Assembly (NCBI GenBank): GCA_963781345.1
Contig: CAWAFQ010000014.1
Coordinates: 434,001-498,000 of the forward strand
Length of the DNA stretch: 64,000 nucleotides
Reading direction: 5' to 3'
Source: JBBRHQ01 sp963781345
GTDB taxonomy: Bacteria; Actinomycetota; Thermoleophilia; Solirubrobacterales; 70-9
Positions 10,255 through 18,592 of the stretch are shown here, piece by piece; position 1 is the first letter of the stretch; each line of letters starts with the position of its first letter. The translations under genes and the position numbers were made by a program. A model generated the notes under the pieces. That model had not been told where the DNA came from, searched no databases, and saw only the letters and a list, made by a program, of their open reading frames with translations.

Positions 10255-10719
10255 GTGTTCATCCTGATCGTCGGATGCGGTCGCGTCGGCTCGAGCCTTG
10301 CCCGGGCGATGCTCGGCGACGGCTACGAGGTCTCCTGCCTCGACGAGGACCCCGAGGCGCAGGCGCGGCTCGAGGTCGGGCTGGATTGCAGCTGGGACGA
10401 TGCGGGCGGCCAGTTCACGGTTGGAACCGCACTCGAGACCGATGCCCTCGAAGCTGCGGGGATTGCCAGGGCAGACGCCTTCATCGCCTCCACCAACGGC
10501 GACAACACCAACATCATCATCGCCCAGATCGCCCAGCGCCGCTACAACGTGCCGACCGTGATCACGCGCATCCTCGACCCGCTGCGAGCGGAGTGGTACT
10601 CGCGCCAGGGGATGCGGACGGTATGCCCTACCAAGGTGGCGATCGAGATGCTCGAGACCGAGATCAGGGCGGCCGCGGACAAGGCCGGCGGTCCTCCCAG
10701 CGCCGGCGAGGCCACTTGA
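10255..10719 (+). CDS. RCK/TrkA-N domain protein, NAD-binding only
   Basis: A Rossmann-fold regulator of K+ channels or transporters: the N-terminus ILIVGCGRVGSSLAR has GxGxxG and an acidic strand end (CLDEDPEA). It is 154 residues, covering only the TrkA-N half with no TrkA-C domain. GTG 10255 is chosen because it directly precedes the nucleotide-binding strand and sits 7 nt after a -10 box. A second RCK gene follows 19 nt downstream. No trkH- or ktrB-like channel gene is in the window. Confidence 0.8.
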   Translation: MFILIVGCGRVGSSLARAMLGDGYEVSCLDEDPEAQARLEVGLDCSWDDAGGQFTVGTALETDALEAAGIARADAFIASTNGDNTNIIIAQIAQRRYNVPTVITRILDPLRAEWYSRQGMRTVCPTKVAIEMLETEIRAAADKAGGPPSAGEAT

Positions 10720-10738
10720 GGCGGAGGAGGAGGCGGGC

Positions 10739-11419
10739 ATGTACATGATCATCGCCGGGGCCGGCAAGGTCGGCTGGAACCTCGCTCGGGAGCTGATCGA
10801 GAAGGACAACGAGGTGACCCTGATCGAGAAGGACCGTCGCCGCTATCTCACCGTCGAGCAGGAGCTCGAGCACGCCGTCCAGTACGGCGACGCCTCCGAG
10901 CTGTGGGTGCTCGACCGCGCCGGGATCCAGCGCGCGGACATGGTGATCGCGGTCACCGGCGACGACGAGGACAACATGCTGATCTGCCAGGTGGCGCGCG
11001 AGAAGTACATGATCGGCCAGGTGATCGCGCGCGTCAACAATCCCCGCAACCGCCCCCATTTCGACCTTCTTGGGATCAAGCCCTCGGTCTCGGCGACCGA
11101 CCTGATCCTGCGCCTGATCGAGCACGAGGTGCCCGAGTACGGCCTCGTCCACCTGCTCGACCTCCAGGAGGAGCGCCTCGAGATCATCGAGATGCAGATC
11201 AGCGAGCGCTCGCCCGTGTCGGGTCAGCGGGTCGGCGACCTGCAGATGCCCGAGGGAAGCCTGCTGATCTCGGTCCTTCGCGAGGGCGGCGGGTTCGTTC
11301 CGGGTCCCGAGACCGTCCTCGAGGCGGGCGACGAGGTGCTGGCGGTGCTCGACCCCGGCAGGGAAGAGGAGCTGAAGACCCTTTTCGGCACCGGGAGCGA
11401 CGACTCGCCCGCCGCTTGA
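10739..11419 (+). CDS. TrkA family K+ transport regulator (TrkA-N and TrkA-C)
   Basis: 226 residues: TrkA-N Rossmann domain (residues 1-120, MYMIIAGAGKVGWNLA, then VTLIEKD for NAD(H) or nucleotide binding) and a TrkA-C domain (about 137-219). A GGAGGAGG ribosome-binding site precedes the ATG. It pairs with the single-domain RCK gene upstream. Established role of the family: cytoplasmic gating of K+ uptake or efflux. Here the nearest membrane partners are the two APC-USP permeases, which may be coincidental. Confidence 0.85.
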   Translation: MYMIIAGAGKVGWNLARELIEKDNEVTLIEKDRRRYLTVEQELEHAVQYGDASELWVLDRAGIQRADMVIAVTGDDEDNMLICQVAREKYMIGQVIARVNNPRNRPHFDLLGIKPSVSATDLILRLIEHEVPEYGLVHLLDLQEERLEIIEMQISERSPVSGQRVGDLQMPEGSLLISVLREGGGFVPGPETVLEAGDEVLAVLDPGREEELKTLFGTGSDDSPAA

Positions 11420-11489
11420 GCCGGCGAGTCTGCCTCGCTGAAGGGGCGGCCAATCGTTATCGTTGGCTCTGACCCCGGATGGGGATCTT

Positions 11490-11560
11490 TGCCCGGTCGT
11501 CTAGTGGCAAGACACGCGGCTCTGGACCGCGGAACGGTGGTTCGAATCCATCCCGGGCAG
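11490..11560 (+). tRNA. tRNA-Gln (anticodon CTG)
   Basis: A 71-nt cloverleaf: acceptor TGCCCGG/CCGGGCA, D stem GTCT/AGAC, anticodon stem CGCGG/CCGCG with loop CTCTGGA (anticodon CTG), T arm GGTGG-TTCGAAT-CCATC and discriminator G. CCA is not encoded. An HNH nuclease gene begins 63 nt after it. Confidence 0.93.
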
Positions 11561-11623
11561 TTCGAATTGCTTTCCACGGCTGGTAGGGAGGGAGAGATCT
11601 CCGTCGGGCCCTCTTGGGAACAT

Positions 11624-12514
11624 ATGTTCGTGGAGGTGGACCGAGAACGCATAAGGGAGTTGTTGGGTGCCGGGCTAACGCGACAGGCCATCGCAGCCCA
11701 ACTAGGCGTGCATCCGTCAACGGTTACCCGATACGCCCGGCTGCTCGGCTTCAAGGATTCGAAACCGAGACAGTCGCCGTTCGACTGGGGGGCAATCCAG
11801 AAGCACTATGACCAGGGGCACACGATCGCTGAGTGCCGCGAGAAGTTCGGCTTCTCATACGGGGCCTGGGACAAGGCCGCGACTCGAGGCGAGATCAATG
11901 CAAGGCCGCGCTCCGACGGACAGTTGAGGCGGTCGACGAGAGGCCAGGTCGAGCAGATGCTGGCGCTTGGCCAAGCACCGGCGGAGATCGCGCGCGAGCT
12001 GGGATTGTCCAAATCAACGGTTGCCTACCACTGCCGCAGGCTTGGGCTGCGTGCTGATCCGCGCTTTGCCAGAAGATACGACTGGCAAGCGGTTCAGAGG
12101 GCGATCGACGAAGAGCGGCTTTCGCGTAGGGGCTGCATGCTCCGGTTTGGATTCTGTGCCGAGACTTGGGCGGACGCGGTGAGCCGGGGAGATCTCGTTC
12201 CCAAGCCAAGAGCAACTCCGCTTGAGGAATTGCTGGTCGCTGGAAGGCCAAGACAGAGGGGGCACCTCAAGACGAGACTGCTGCGGTCGGGCCTGAAGGC
12301 CAACCGATGCGAGGTCTGCGGCGTGTCGAGTTGGCTGGGCAAGCCGCTGAGCCTCGAGCTGCACCACGTCAACGGCGACGGGAACGACAATCGGCTCGAG
12401 AATCTGCAGTTACTCTGCGGCAACTGTCATTCCCAAACCGACAATTGGGGAGGGCGCGCCCTGCGCAGAGGTGATGGGGATGCCGCCGAGGTGAAAGGCA
12501 AAGACCCCTGCTAG
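11624..12514 (+). CDS. HNH endonuclease with duplicated helix-turn-helix modules
   Basis: 296 residues. The N-terminus holds two copies of one module. Module A (about residues 1-100) is an HTH (RQAIAAQLGVHPSTVTRYAR) plus a segment with FDWGAIQKHYDQG and CREKFGFSYGAWDKA. Module B (about 105-205) is an HTH (PAEIARELGLSKSTVAYH) plus YDWQAVQRAIDEE and CMLRFGFCAETWADA. The C-terminus is an HNH nuclease: Cys229-x2-Cys232, His247-His248 in LELHHVNGDGNDN, and Cys265-x2-Cys268-His269. Third codon positions use A/T more than neighbouring genes, suggesting transfer. It lies directly after tRNA-Gln. ATG 11624 is chosen because the frame upstream runs into the tRNA; no strong ribosome-binding site is visible. 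Possible roles: homing or phage-type nuclease. Confidence 0.8.
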   Translation: MFVEVDRERIRELLGAGLTRQAIAAQLGVHPSTVTRYARLLGFKDSKPRQSPFDWGAIQKHYDQGHTIAECREKFGFSYGAWDKAATRGEINARPRSDGQLRRSTRGQVEQMLALGQAPAEIARELGLSKSTVAYHCRRLGLRADPRFARRYDWQAVQRAIDEERLSRRGCMLRFGFCAETWADAVSRGDLVPKPRATPLEELLVAGRPRQRGHLKTRLLRSGLKANRCEVCGVSSWLGKPLSLELHHVNGDGNDNRLENLQLLCGNCHSQTDNWGGRALRRGDGDAAEVKGKDPC

Positions 12515-12533
12515 CTGCGACGTTTCGCTCTGC

Positions 12534-12539
12534 TAACTT
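12534..12539 (+). promoter_or_regulatory. -10 box TAACTT, leaderless start
   Basis: TAACTT is followed by 6 nt and ATG 12546. Confidence 0.5.
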
Positions 12540-12545
12540 CGCTAG

Positions 12546-13259
12546 ATGACGGCTCGTACCTACTTCTTCGCCGTGATGCCTGTGATCGCGGTCGTCGCCG
12601 CCGGCTGCGGCGGATGCGGCGGCGACGGCAGCTCGCTGCCCGACACGCCGATCGCGACAACGACCACGGACACCACCTCCACGCTGACGAAGGACGACGT
12701 CCTCCAGCAGGGCGACGACATCTGCGCCGAGGTCAACGCCGCCGTCGGCACCGTCGAGGCCTCCTCAACCAGCAGCGCCGACGCGCTCGGCCAGGAGGCC
12801 GACCTCTACTCGGGCATGATCGAGCGGCTGAAGGGTCTCGGCACCCCCGACGACGCCACCGGCCTGCAGGCTGTCTATGACGCCGGCGACGCTCTGGTCC
12901 AGGCTCAGAGCGACGCTCAGCTCGCCGCCCAGCGTGGCGACTCGAGCAGCCTCACCGCGGCCGAGTCCGACGCTGCCTCGGCGCTGGCCTCCTTCCAGGA
13001 CGCGGCCTCCGCCTACGGCTTCCAGGAGTGCGGCAACCCCCCGACCGCGCCCCAGGGCTCCTCGGCTTCGACCACACCCGTCACCCCCGTGGCCCCGGTG
13101 ACCCCCACCCCGGCGACCCCGGTCACCCCGGCACCCGCCCCGGCGCCCGCCCCCGCCCCGGCCCCGGCCCCGGCCGCCGGCGGCGCCGGCACCGGCGGCG
13201 GTACCACTGGAGGCGGCAGCAGTGGAGGCGGCAGCAGCGGCGGCGTCGGCCCGGGGTAG
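12546..13259 (+). CDS. Secreted lipoprotein with Pro/Ala and Gly/Ser low-complexity tail
   Basis: Begins with a hydrophobic signal and a Cys-rich lipobox-like AAGCGG around residue 20. A Thr/Ser-rich spacer follows, then a helical region (residues about 50-160) rich in Ala, Asp and Ser with two Cys (DDICAEV and QECGNPP). The tail is repetitive: VTP/VAP repeats, an (AP)n run and a GGGSSGG end, typical of a cell-wall-spanning spacer. No enzymatic motif is visible. Function unknown. Confidence 0.75.
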   Translation: MTARTYFFAVMPVIAVVAAGCGGCGGDGSSLPDTPIATTTTDTTSTLTKDDVLQQGDDICAEVNAAVGTVEASSTSSADALGQEADLYSGMIERLKGLGTPDDATGLQAVYDAGDALVQAQSDAQLAAQRGDSSSLTAAESDAASALASFQDAASAYGFQECGNPPTAPQGSSASTTPVTPVAPVTPTPATPVTPAPAPAPAPAPAPAPAAGGAGTGGGTTGGGSSGGGSSGGVGPG

Positions 13260-13277
13260 CCACGCCCGATTGCCGAG

Positions 13278-15320
13278 CTACGCCGCCGAGGACTCCGCCC
13301 AGGCCCCGTAGAGGCGCGCGTAGGCGCCGCCGGCGGCGATCAGCTCGTCGTGGGTGCCCTCTTCGGCGATCCGCCCGCCCTCGAGGACGACGATCTTGCC
13401 GGCGCGGCGAATCGTCGAGAGGCGGTGGGCGATGACGATCGCGGTGCGCCCGACCAGGAGGCGCTCGAGGCCCTTCTCGATCACCCTCTCGGTGCGGACG
13501 TCGACGTTCGAGGTCGCCTCGTCGAGGATCAGGATTCGCGGCTCCGCCAGAAGTGCCCGAGCGAAGGCTACGAGCTGGCGCTGGCCGGAGGAGAGCTGGA
13601 CGCCGCGCTCGCCGACCTCGGTTTCGATGCCGTCGGGGAGTGCCGCGATGAACTCGGTTGCGCCGACGTTTGCGGCGGCCTCCTCGATCTCGGCGAGGGT
13701 CGCCTCGGGGCGGCCGAAGGCGATGTTCTCGCGGACGGTGCCGGAGAAGAGGAATCCCTCCTGGGGGACGATGCCGAGCTGTTCACGCAGGGCCTTCTGC
13801 TGCACCCCTCGCAGGTCGCTGCCGTCGATCGTCACGGTGCCGGACTGGGGGTCGTAGAAGCGCGCCACCAGCTTCGCAAAGGTCGACTTGCCGGCTCCGG
13901 TGGCTCCGACGAGCGCCAGGGTCTGGCCGGCCGGCACGAAGAGGTCGACGTCGCGTAGGGCCCACTCGACTCGCTCTCCGGCCGCCTCACGCTCGAAGGC
14001 GCCATCGACGTAGGAGAACGAGACCCCCTCCATCCTGATCTCCCCGCGCAGCTCGCCGGGGTCGATCGCTCCCGGCTCGTCAACCATGTCGGGCTCGGTC
14101 TCGAGCAGGTCGAAGATCTTGTCGAGCGCCGCCATCCCCTGCTGGTAGGTCGTATACAGCTGGGAGAGCTGCTGGATCGGGTCGAAGAAGGTCTGCAGGT
14201 AGCCGACGAACGAGACCACAACCCCGATCGCGATCGTCCCCTCGATCGCCTGGCTGCCGCCGTAGAGCAGGATCACCGCGGTCCCGATCGCCGCCAGCAG
14301 CTCGACCGCCGGGAAGTAGGACGCGTTGAGGACGACGGTCTTCATGTTGGCCTCGCGGTTGAGCTCGTTGAGCTCGGTCATCCGCTTGCGGTGGCGGTCC
14401 TCCTGGCCGAAGCTGCGCACCACCCGCACCCCGCTCAGCGTCTCCTGCAGGTAGGCGGTGATCGCCGCGATCCGCTCTCGCGTCGCCCGGTAGGCGCCGG
14501 CCGAGTAGATCCTGAAGAGGACGCTGGCGATCGCCAGCAGCGGGAAGGTGATGAAGGTGACAAGCGCGAGCTTGACGTCGAGGAGGAGCAGGATCACGAC
14601 GACGCCGATCAGCGTCAGCGTGCTCGAGAACAGGGTCACGATCCCGTCGGTGACGAGCTGGTTGAGCGCCTCGATGTCGTTGGTCATGCGCGAGATCAGC
14701 ACCCCAGGGCTGCGGCGGGTGAAGAAGCCGATCGACATCCGCTGGATATGGACGAAGATCCGCGCCCGCAGATCCTGCAGGACCCTCGTACCGACCCACC
14801 CCACCAGGTAGGTCTGAAGGTAGGTGGCGAGGGCGAAGATCAGCGCGGCGCCGATGAAGGCGGCGACGATCAGGTTCAGTGCCCCGACGTCGCCGGGGAT
14901 TATCCCCGAGTCGATCGCCCTCCCCGCGAGGTAGGGAGGGGCGAGGCCGGCCGCCGTCGCTATCAGCAGCGAGACGAACATCAGCGTGACCCGGCCCCGG
15001 TAGGGGCGAAGCTGCCCGACCAGCCAGCGGACCTTGCGGCCGCGCTGGTCCTCGCCTCTGAGCAGGCGCCAGAGCGCCGAGAAGAGGAGGAAGACGTTCT
15101 GCAGCCGGTTGCGCTCCGGCGAGTAGGCGGCCTGCTCTTCCTCGATCTCCTCGACGGCGCGGATCTCCTCGAGGCGCTCGGCCTCGCGTGCCTCCTCCTG
15201 CTCGTCCTTGGCCCAGCGCATCTCGCTCTCGCGCTCCCTGTCGCCGCCGTTGGCGGCGGGCCGATCGGCCGCAGATCCGTCCCCGTCTTCGGCTTTTCGC
15301 TTCTTGTCTTCGCCGCTCAC
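13278..15320 (-). CDS. ABC exporter half-transporter (permease-ATPase), consensus-type NBD
   Basis: 680 residues: an acidic/charged N-terminal extension of about 90 residues, a six-helix exporter membrane domain (about 95-380) and an ATPase domain with Walker A GATGAGKST, signature LSSGQRQL, Walker B ILILDEATSNVD with the catalytic Glu, and switch His in AHRLST. Its start overlaps the stop of the upstream partner by 4 nt (ATGA), so the two form a heterodimeric exporter. The signature has Ser in place of the first Gly (LSSGQ), matching the partner's altered Walker B. Substrate unknown; lipid or drug export is typical. Confidence 0.9.
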   Translation of the reverse strand: MSGEDKKRKAEDGDGSAADRPAANGGDRERESEMRWAKDEQEEAREAERLEEIRAVEEIEEEQAAYSPERNRLQNVFLLFSALWRLLRGEDQRGRKVRWLVGQLRPYRGRVTLMFVSLLIATAAGLAPPYLAGRAIDSGIIPGDVGALNLIVAAFIGAALIFALATYLQTYLVGWVGTRVLQDLRARIFVHIQRMSIGFFTRRSPGVLISRMTNDIEALNQLVTDGIVTLFSSTLTLIGVVVILLLLDVKLALVTFITFPLLAIASVLFRIYSAGAYRATRERIAAITAYLQETLSGVRVVRSFGQEDRHRKRMTELNELNREANMKTVVLNASYFPAVELLAAIGTAVILLYGGSQAIEGTIAIGVVVSFVGYLQTFFDPIQQLSQLYTTYQQGMAALDKIFDLLETEPDMVDEPGAIDPGELRGEIRMEGVSFSYVDGAFEREAAGERVEWALRDVDLFVPAGQTLALVGATGAGKSTFAKLVARFYDPQSGTVTIDGSDLRGVQQKALREQLGIVPQEGFLFSGTVRENIAFGRPEATLAEIEEAAANVGATEFIAALPDGIETEVGERGVQLSSGQRQLVAFARALLAEPRILILDEATSNVDVRTERVIEKGLERLLVGRTAIVIAHRLSTIRRAGKIVVLEGGRIAEEGTHDELIAAGGAYARLYGAWAESSAA

Positions 15321-17086
15321 AGCCTCGCCATCTCCTCACGCTGCTCGAGGTCGCGCTGGAGGAAGACGGAGTCGGCCAGCCCGTGCTCGGCGATCTCCGA
15401 ATAGAAGCCGCAGCGGTCGAGCAGCTCGGCGTGGGCGCCCCGGTCGACGATCCGCCCGCCATCCATGACCACGACCTCGTCGGCGAGGGCGACGGTCGAG
15501 AGCCGGTGAGCGATTATCAGGGTCGTGCGCCCCTCCATCACCTCGCGCAGGCCATCCTTGATCGTGCGCTCGGTGGTCGCGTCGACCGAGGAGGTGGCGT
15601 CGTCGAGGATCAGGATCCGCGGGTCGGCCAGCAGCGCCCGCGCGATCGAGACCCGCTGGCGCTGTCCGCCGGAGAGCGTCAGCCCGCGCTCGCCGACCAC
15701 CGTGTCGTAGCCCTTGGGCAGGTCGCGGATGAAGCCGTCGGCCTGGGCGCGCCGTGCCGCAGTCTCGACCTCTGACCGGGTCGCATCGGGGCGGGCATAG
15801 CTGATGTTCTCGGCGACCGAGGCGGAGAAGAGAAAGCTGTCGTCGGCGACGAAGGCGATCTCGGAGCGCAGAGAGTGAACGTCGACGCTGCGCACGTCCG
15901 CGCCGTCGACGAGGACCGCACCCTCGGAGGGGTCATAGAGGCGGGCGATCAGCGCCACGAGGCTCGTCTTTCCCGAACCCGAGGGGCCGACCAGGGCGAC
16001 CGTGTGGCCGGGCTCGATCTCGAGATCGACGTCGCGCAGGGCAGGCTCTGATCCGTCGTAGCGCAGCGATACGCCCTCCAGCTGGACCCTGCCGCCACCC
16101 TCGGGGAGTGGCCCCGCTCCCGGTGGGCTCTGAATCCGGGGCTCGCGGTCGAGGATCTCGAAGAGCCGGTTGCCCGAGGCGACGGCCCGCTGGGCCATCC
16201 CCAGCGTCACGCCGAGCATCCGCATCGGCGCCGCCAGCATCACCAGGTAGGTGTAGAAGGCGGTGAGATCGCCGAGGCTGAGGGTGCCGTTGATCACCTC
16301 GTGTCCGCCGACGAGGAGGACGATTCCGGTGCCGATCTGCGGCAGAAGCCCTATCAGGGGGGAGAAGAAGGCCGCCAGCCGCGTCGTGTAGATGCTCTGG
16401 TCGAAGACCCGCGCGACCGCCCGCTGGAAGCGGTGCAGCTGGTGTTCCTCGCGGGCAAACGCCTTCACGATCCGGATCCCGGAGACGTTCTCCTCGGCCT
16501 CGGCGGTGAGCTCGGCGAGCCGCTGCTGGACCTCCTGCAGGGCCGGGCGCGAGAGGCTGTTGTACTTGGCGGCGGTGAGGATCACGAACGGCGCCGGCAG
16601 CAGCGCGAGCAGGGCCAGCGGCGGGTTGATCGCGACCATCACCACCGTCGCCAGGGTGATCGTCAGCAGGTTCTGGGTGATGAAGATCAGCCCGTAGCCA
16701 AGGAAGAAGCGGATCGACTGCAGGTCCACGGTCGCGCGCGACATCAGCTGTCCGGTCTGCTGGCCGTCGAAGAACCCCAGCTCCAGGGACTGCAGGTGGC
16801 CGTAGAAGCGCTCGCGAAGGTCGAACTCGACCGCGAGCGAGACCTTGCCGGCGACCAGCCGCCGGACGACGGTCAGCCCGACCCGAAGGACCGCGGCGCC
16901 GACGATCGCCGCCGCCAGCGGCAGCAGCGAGGGCTTATCGCCCTTCTCGATCGCGTTGATCGCCTGGCCGACCAGGTAGGGGATGAGCACGGTCATGCCC
17001 ATCGCGGCCCAGGCGAATACGAGCGAGCCCCACAGCTCGCGCCGATACGGGCGCAGGAATCCCATGAGACGTCGCAATGTCCCCAT
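15317..17086 (-). CDS. ABC exporter half-transporter with degenerate catalytic site
   Basis: 589 residues: membrane domain (about 15-310) then ATPase domain with Walker A GPSGSGKTS and signature LSGGQRQR, but Walker B reads ILILDDATSSVD, where Asp replaces the catalytic Glu. With the partner's LSSGQ signature, this predicts one degenerate and one active ATP site, a layout known from heterodimeric exporters such as BmrCD and TmrAB. It is the first gene of the pair; its ATG is 8 nt after a -10 box inside a palindrome (17094-17107), suggesting control by a dimeric repressor. Confidence 0.9.
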   Translation of the reverse strand: MGTLRRLMGFLRPYRRELWGSLVFAWAAMGMTVLIPYLVGQAINAIEKGDKPSLLPLAAAIVGAAVLRVGLTVVRRLVAGKVSLAVEFDLRERFYGHLQSLELGFFDGQQTGQLMSRATVDLQSIRFFLGYGLIFITQNLLTITLATVVMVAINPPLALLALLPAPFVILTAAKYNSLSRPALQEVQQRLAELTAEAEENVSGIRIVKAFAREEHQLHRFQRAVARVFDQSIYTTRLAAFFSPLIGLLPQIGTGIVLLVGGHEVINGTLSLGDLTAFYTYLVMLAAPMRMLGVTLGMAQRAVASGNRLFEILDREPRIQSPPGAGPLPEGGGRVQLEGVSLRYDGSEPALRDVDLEIEPGHTVALVGPSGSGKTSLVALIARLYDPSEGAVLVDGADVRSVDVHSLRSEIAFVADDSFLFSASVAENISYARPDATRSEVETAARRAQADGFIRDLPKGYDTVVGERGLTLSGGQRQRVSIARALLADPRILILDDATSSVDATTERTIKDGLREVMEGRTTLIIAHRLSTVALADEVVVMDGGRIVDRGAHAELLDRCGFYSEIAEHGLADSVFLQRDLEQREEMARL

Positions 17087-17093
17087 CGAACCT

Positions 17094-17107
17094 CACTATA
17101 CAAAGTG
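17094..17107 (-). promoter_or_regulatory. -10 box TATAGT within a palindromic operator
   Basis: On the + strand, CACT (17094-17097) and AGTG (17104-17107) form an inverted repeat around ATACAA. The minus-strand -10 TATAGT (17095-17100) lies within it, 8 nt before the ABC gene's ATG. A repressor bound here would block transcription. PadR- or GntR-type regulators use such sites, but none is encoded nearby. Confidence 0.5.
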
Positions 17108-17195
17108 AAGTAGTGCGGCCGCCCCCGCATGCTCCCGCCTTCGCCGCCGCCGGTCCGGCGCTGGCGCGGACACGAGGCGCGGCCGGCCGCGGACG

Positions 17196-17852
17196 CTAAC
17201 GGATCGCTTCGGCCGCCTTGGCGCTGGAGACCTTGCCCTTGCAGTCGATCGCCGGAGCCGGCTGGCCTCGCTCGGACAGGATCTCGAAGTTGGTGACCGT
17301 GTGGAACGGCGTCTGGGCTCCGTTGTTCTCGGCCAGCGTGATGACCAGCCGGTAAAAGCCCGGGGGCAGCCGCTGGTAGTAGATCTGGGGCAGAGTCGCA
17401 GGGGAGTAGAGACCGGCGCTGCCGATCCGCTCGGCGAGCAGGCCGTTGGGTCCCGACCACTGCGGGTAGTCGAGCGAGCGCCCGATCAGACGGCCGCTGC
17501 TCGTCGGACTGTTGAGGGCTCGGTCTAGCTTGGCCGGGTCGACGCAGTCCGGAACCCGGTTGAGGGCGAAGCGGATATTTCCCTCACCAAGCTGCGGCGC
17601 CTCGCCGAAATGCCGCGGGGCGAGGTGGAAGTTCTGCACATCGACCTTGACGACGACGGCGCGAGCGGGCTGCACCGAGCCGTTGCGGGGCGAGATCACT
17701 GAGACCGAGGGGCGGCCCGGGGCGAACGCCTGATCGCTCGGTCCGGAGTCGCCTCCGCCGAGTGGAAGCAGCGCGACGACGGCGACGATGGCAGTCGCCA
17801 CCAGCACGATGATTGCGATTCTCGCCTTCAAGGGAGCGGGAAGATTACGCAC
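17196..17852 (-). CDS. Membrane-anchored extracytoplasmic protein of unknown function
   Basis: 218 residues from GTG (17850-17852): basic start VRNLPAPLKARIA, then a transmembrane helix IIVLVATAIVAVVALLPLGG, then an extracellular domain of about 180 residues beginning PSVSVISPRNGSV with predicted beta strands. Two Cys (VPDCVDP and IDCKGK) could form a disulfide. The longer open frame upstream is the shadow of the divergent cNMP gene, so the start immediately before the helix is chosen. The C-terminal domain has an Ig-like pattern (FYRLVITLAENNG). Function unknown. Confidence 0.7.
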   Translation of the reverse strand: MRNLPAPLKARIAIIVLVATAIVAVVALLPLGGGDSGPSDQAFAPGRPSVSVISPRNGSVQPARAVVVKVDVQNFHLAPRHFGEAPQLGEGNIRFALNRVPDCVDPAKLDRALNSPTSSGRLIGRSLDYPQWSGPNGLLAERIGSAGLYSPATLPQIYYQRLPPGFYRLVITLAENNGAQTPFHTVTNFEILSERGQPAPAIDCKGKVSSAKAAEAIR

Positions 17853-17909
17853 CCGGGCGCCGCCCGATCGGATAGGTTGCGCCCTGAGCCGACTCGAGGG
17901 AGATGACGG

Positions 17910-18299
17910 ATGGACGCAACCCAGCTGAAGAGGATCCGGATTTTCGAAGACGTTCCCGACGAGGACCTGCGCGTCGTCACCACCTTCGCAACCTCCGATG
18001 AGGTCCCGGAGGGCACGGTCATGGTCAAGGAAGGCGATTTCGCCAACGAGTTCATGGCGATCGAGGAGGGCACGGCCAGGGTCACCCGCGGCGGCGAGGA
18101 GATCGCGCAACTCGGCCCGGGCGACATTTTCGGCGAGGTTTCGCTGCTCGAGAAGGACAAGCGCGCCGCCAGCGTCGAGTCCACCTCCCGGGTGAAGCTG
18201 ATCAAGATCGACCGCTGGGAGCTGGCGCGGATGAAGAAGGTCCTGCCCGACGTCTTTCACCGGATCGAGCAGCTCGCGGGCGAGCGCCGCGAGCCCTAG
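17910..18299 (+). CDS. Stand-alone cyclic-nucleotide-binding domain protein
   Basis: 129 residues forming only a CRP-type cNMP-binding beta-barrel: PEGTVMVKEGD, then LGPGDIFGEVSLLEKDKRAASV, which covers the phosphate-binding cassette (FGEVSLL followed by R-A-A). There is no DNA-binding HTH at the C-terminus, so it is not a CRP/FNR transcription factor. It probably acts through a partner protein. A TAGGTT at 17873-17878 may be its promoter. The divergent neighbour is an extracytoplasmic protein. Confidence 0.85.
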   Translation: MDATQLKRIRIFEDVPDEDLRVVTTFATSDEVPEGTVMVKEGDFANEFMAIEEGTARVTRGGEEIAQLGPGDIFGEVSLLEKDKRAASVESTSRVKLIKIDRWELARMKKVLPDVFHRIEQLAGERREP

Positions 18300-18323
18300 A
18301 GCCTCCGGCATCGCCGCGGCCCG

Positions 18324-18536
18324 GTGAACGGGCCCGTGCGCCCCGACCAGCTCACCTGGTCGCAGCTGCGACCGGTCCTGGTCGCCGCGCTGCTGTTCGT
18401 GGACGCCTTCGTAGTCGGGGCTCTGGCGCTCTCCCGCCCGGGTGGCTGGCTGCCGCCGCTGATCGCCTTCGGCTCGGTGATGATCGGTTTGGTGGGGCTT
18501 CTAGCCTGGTCGATCCGCCACCGCGGCGACGGTTGA
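18324..18536 (+). CDS. Small two-helix membrane protein
   Basis: 70 residues from GTG 18324, with helices VLVAALLFVDAFVVGALAL and LIAFGSVMIGLVGLLAWSI and a basic tail. It follows the cNMP gene by 24 nt and could be cotranscribed. No family recognised. Confidence 0.6.
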   Translation: MNGPVRPDQLTWSQLRPVLVAALLFVDAFVVGALALSRPGGWLPPLIAFGSVMIGLVGLLAWSIRHRGDG

Positions 18537-18578
18537 TCGCGCTGGTCCCTTCGGCGCCAGGGCGCTGGTCTGCGCTGC

Positions 18579-18584
18579 TAGCTT
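18579..18584 (+). promoter_or_regulatory. -10 box TAGCTT, leaderless start
   Basis: TAGCTT is followed by 8 nt and ATG 18593. Confidence 0.5.
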
Positions 18585-18592
18585 GACCCGAG

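Noticed and set aside
11489..11623. Coding extension of the HNH gene through the tRNA-Gln
   Set aside because: The frame is open but the tRNA folds fully, and the protein-like sequence begins only at ATG 11624.
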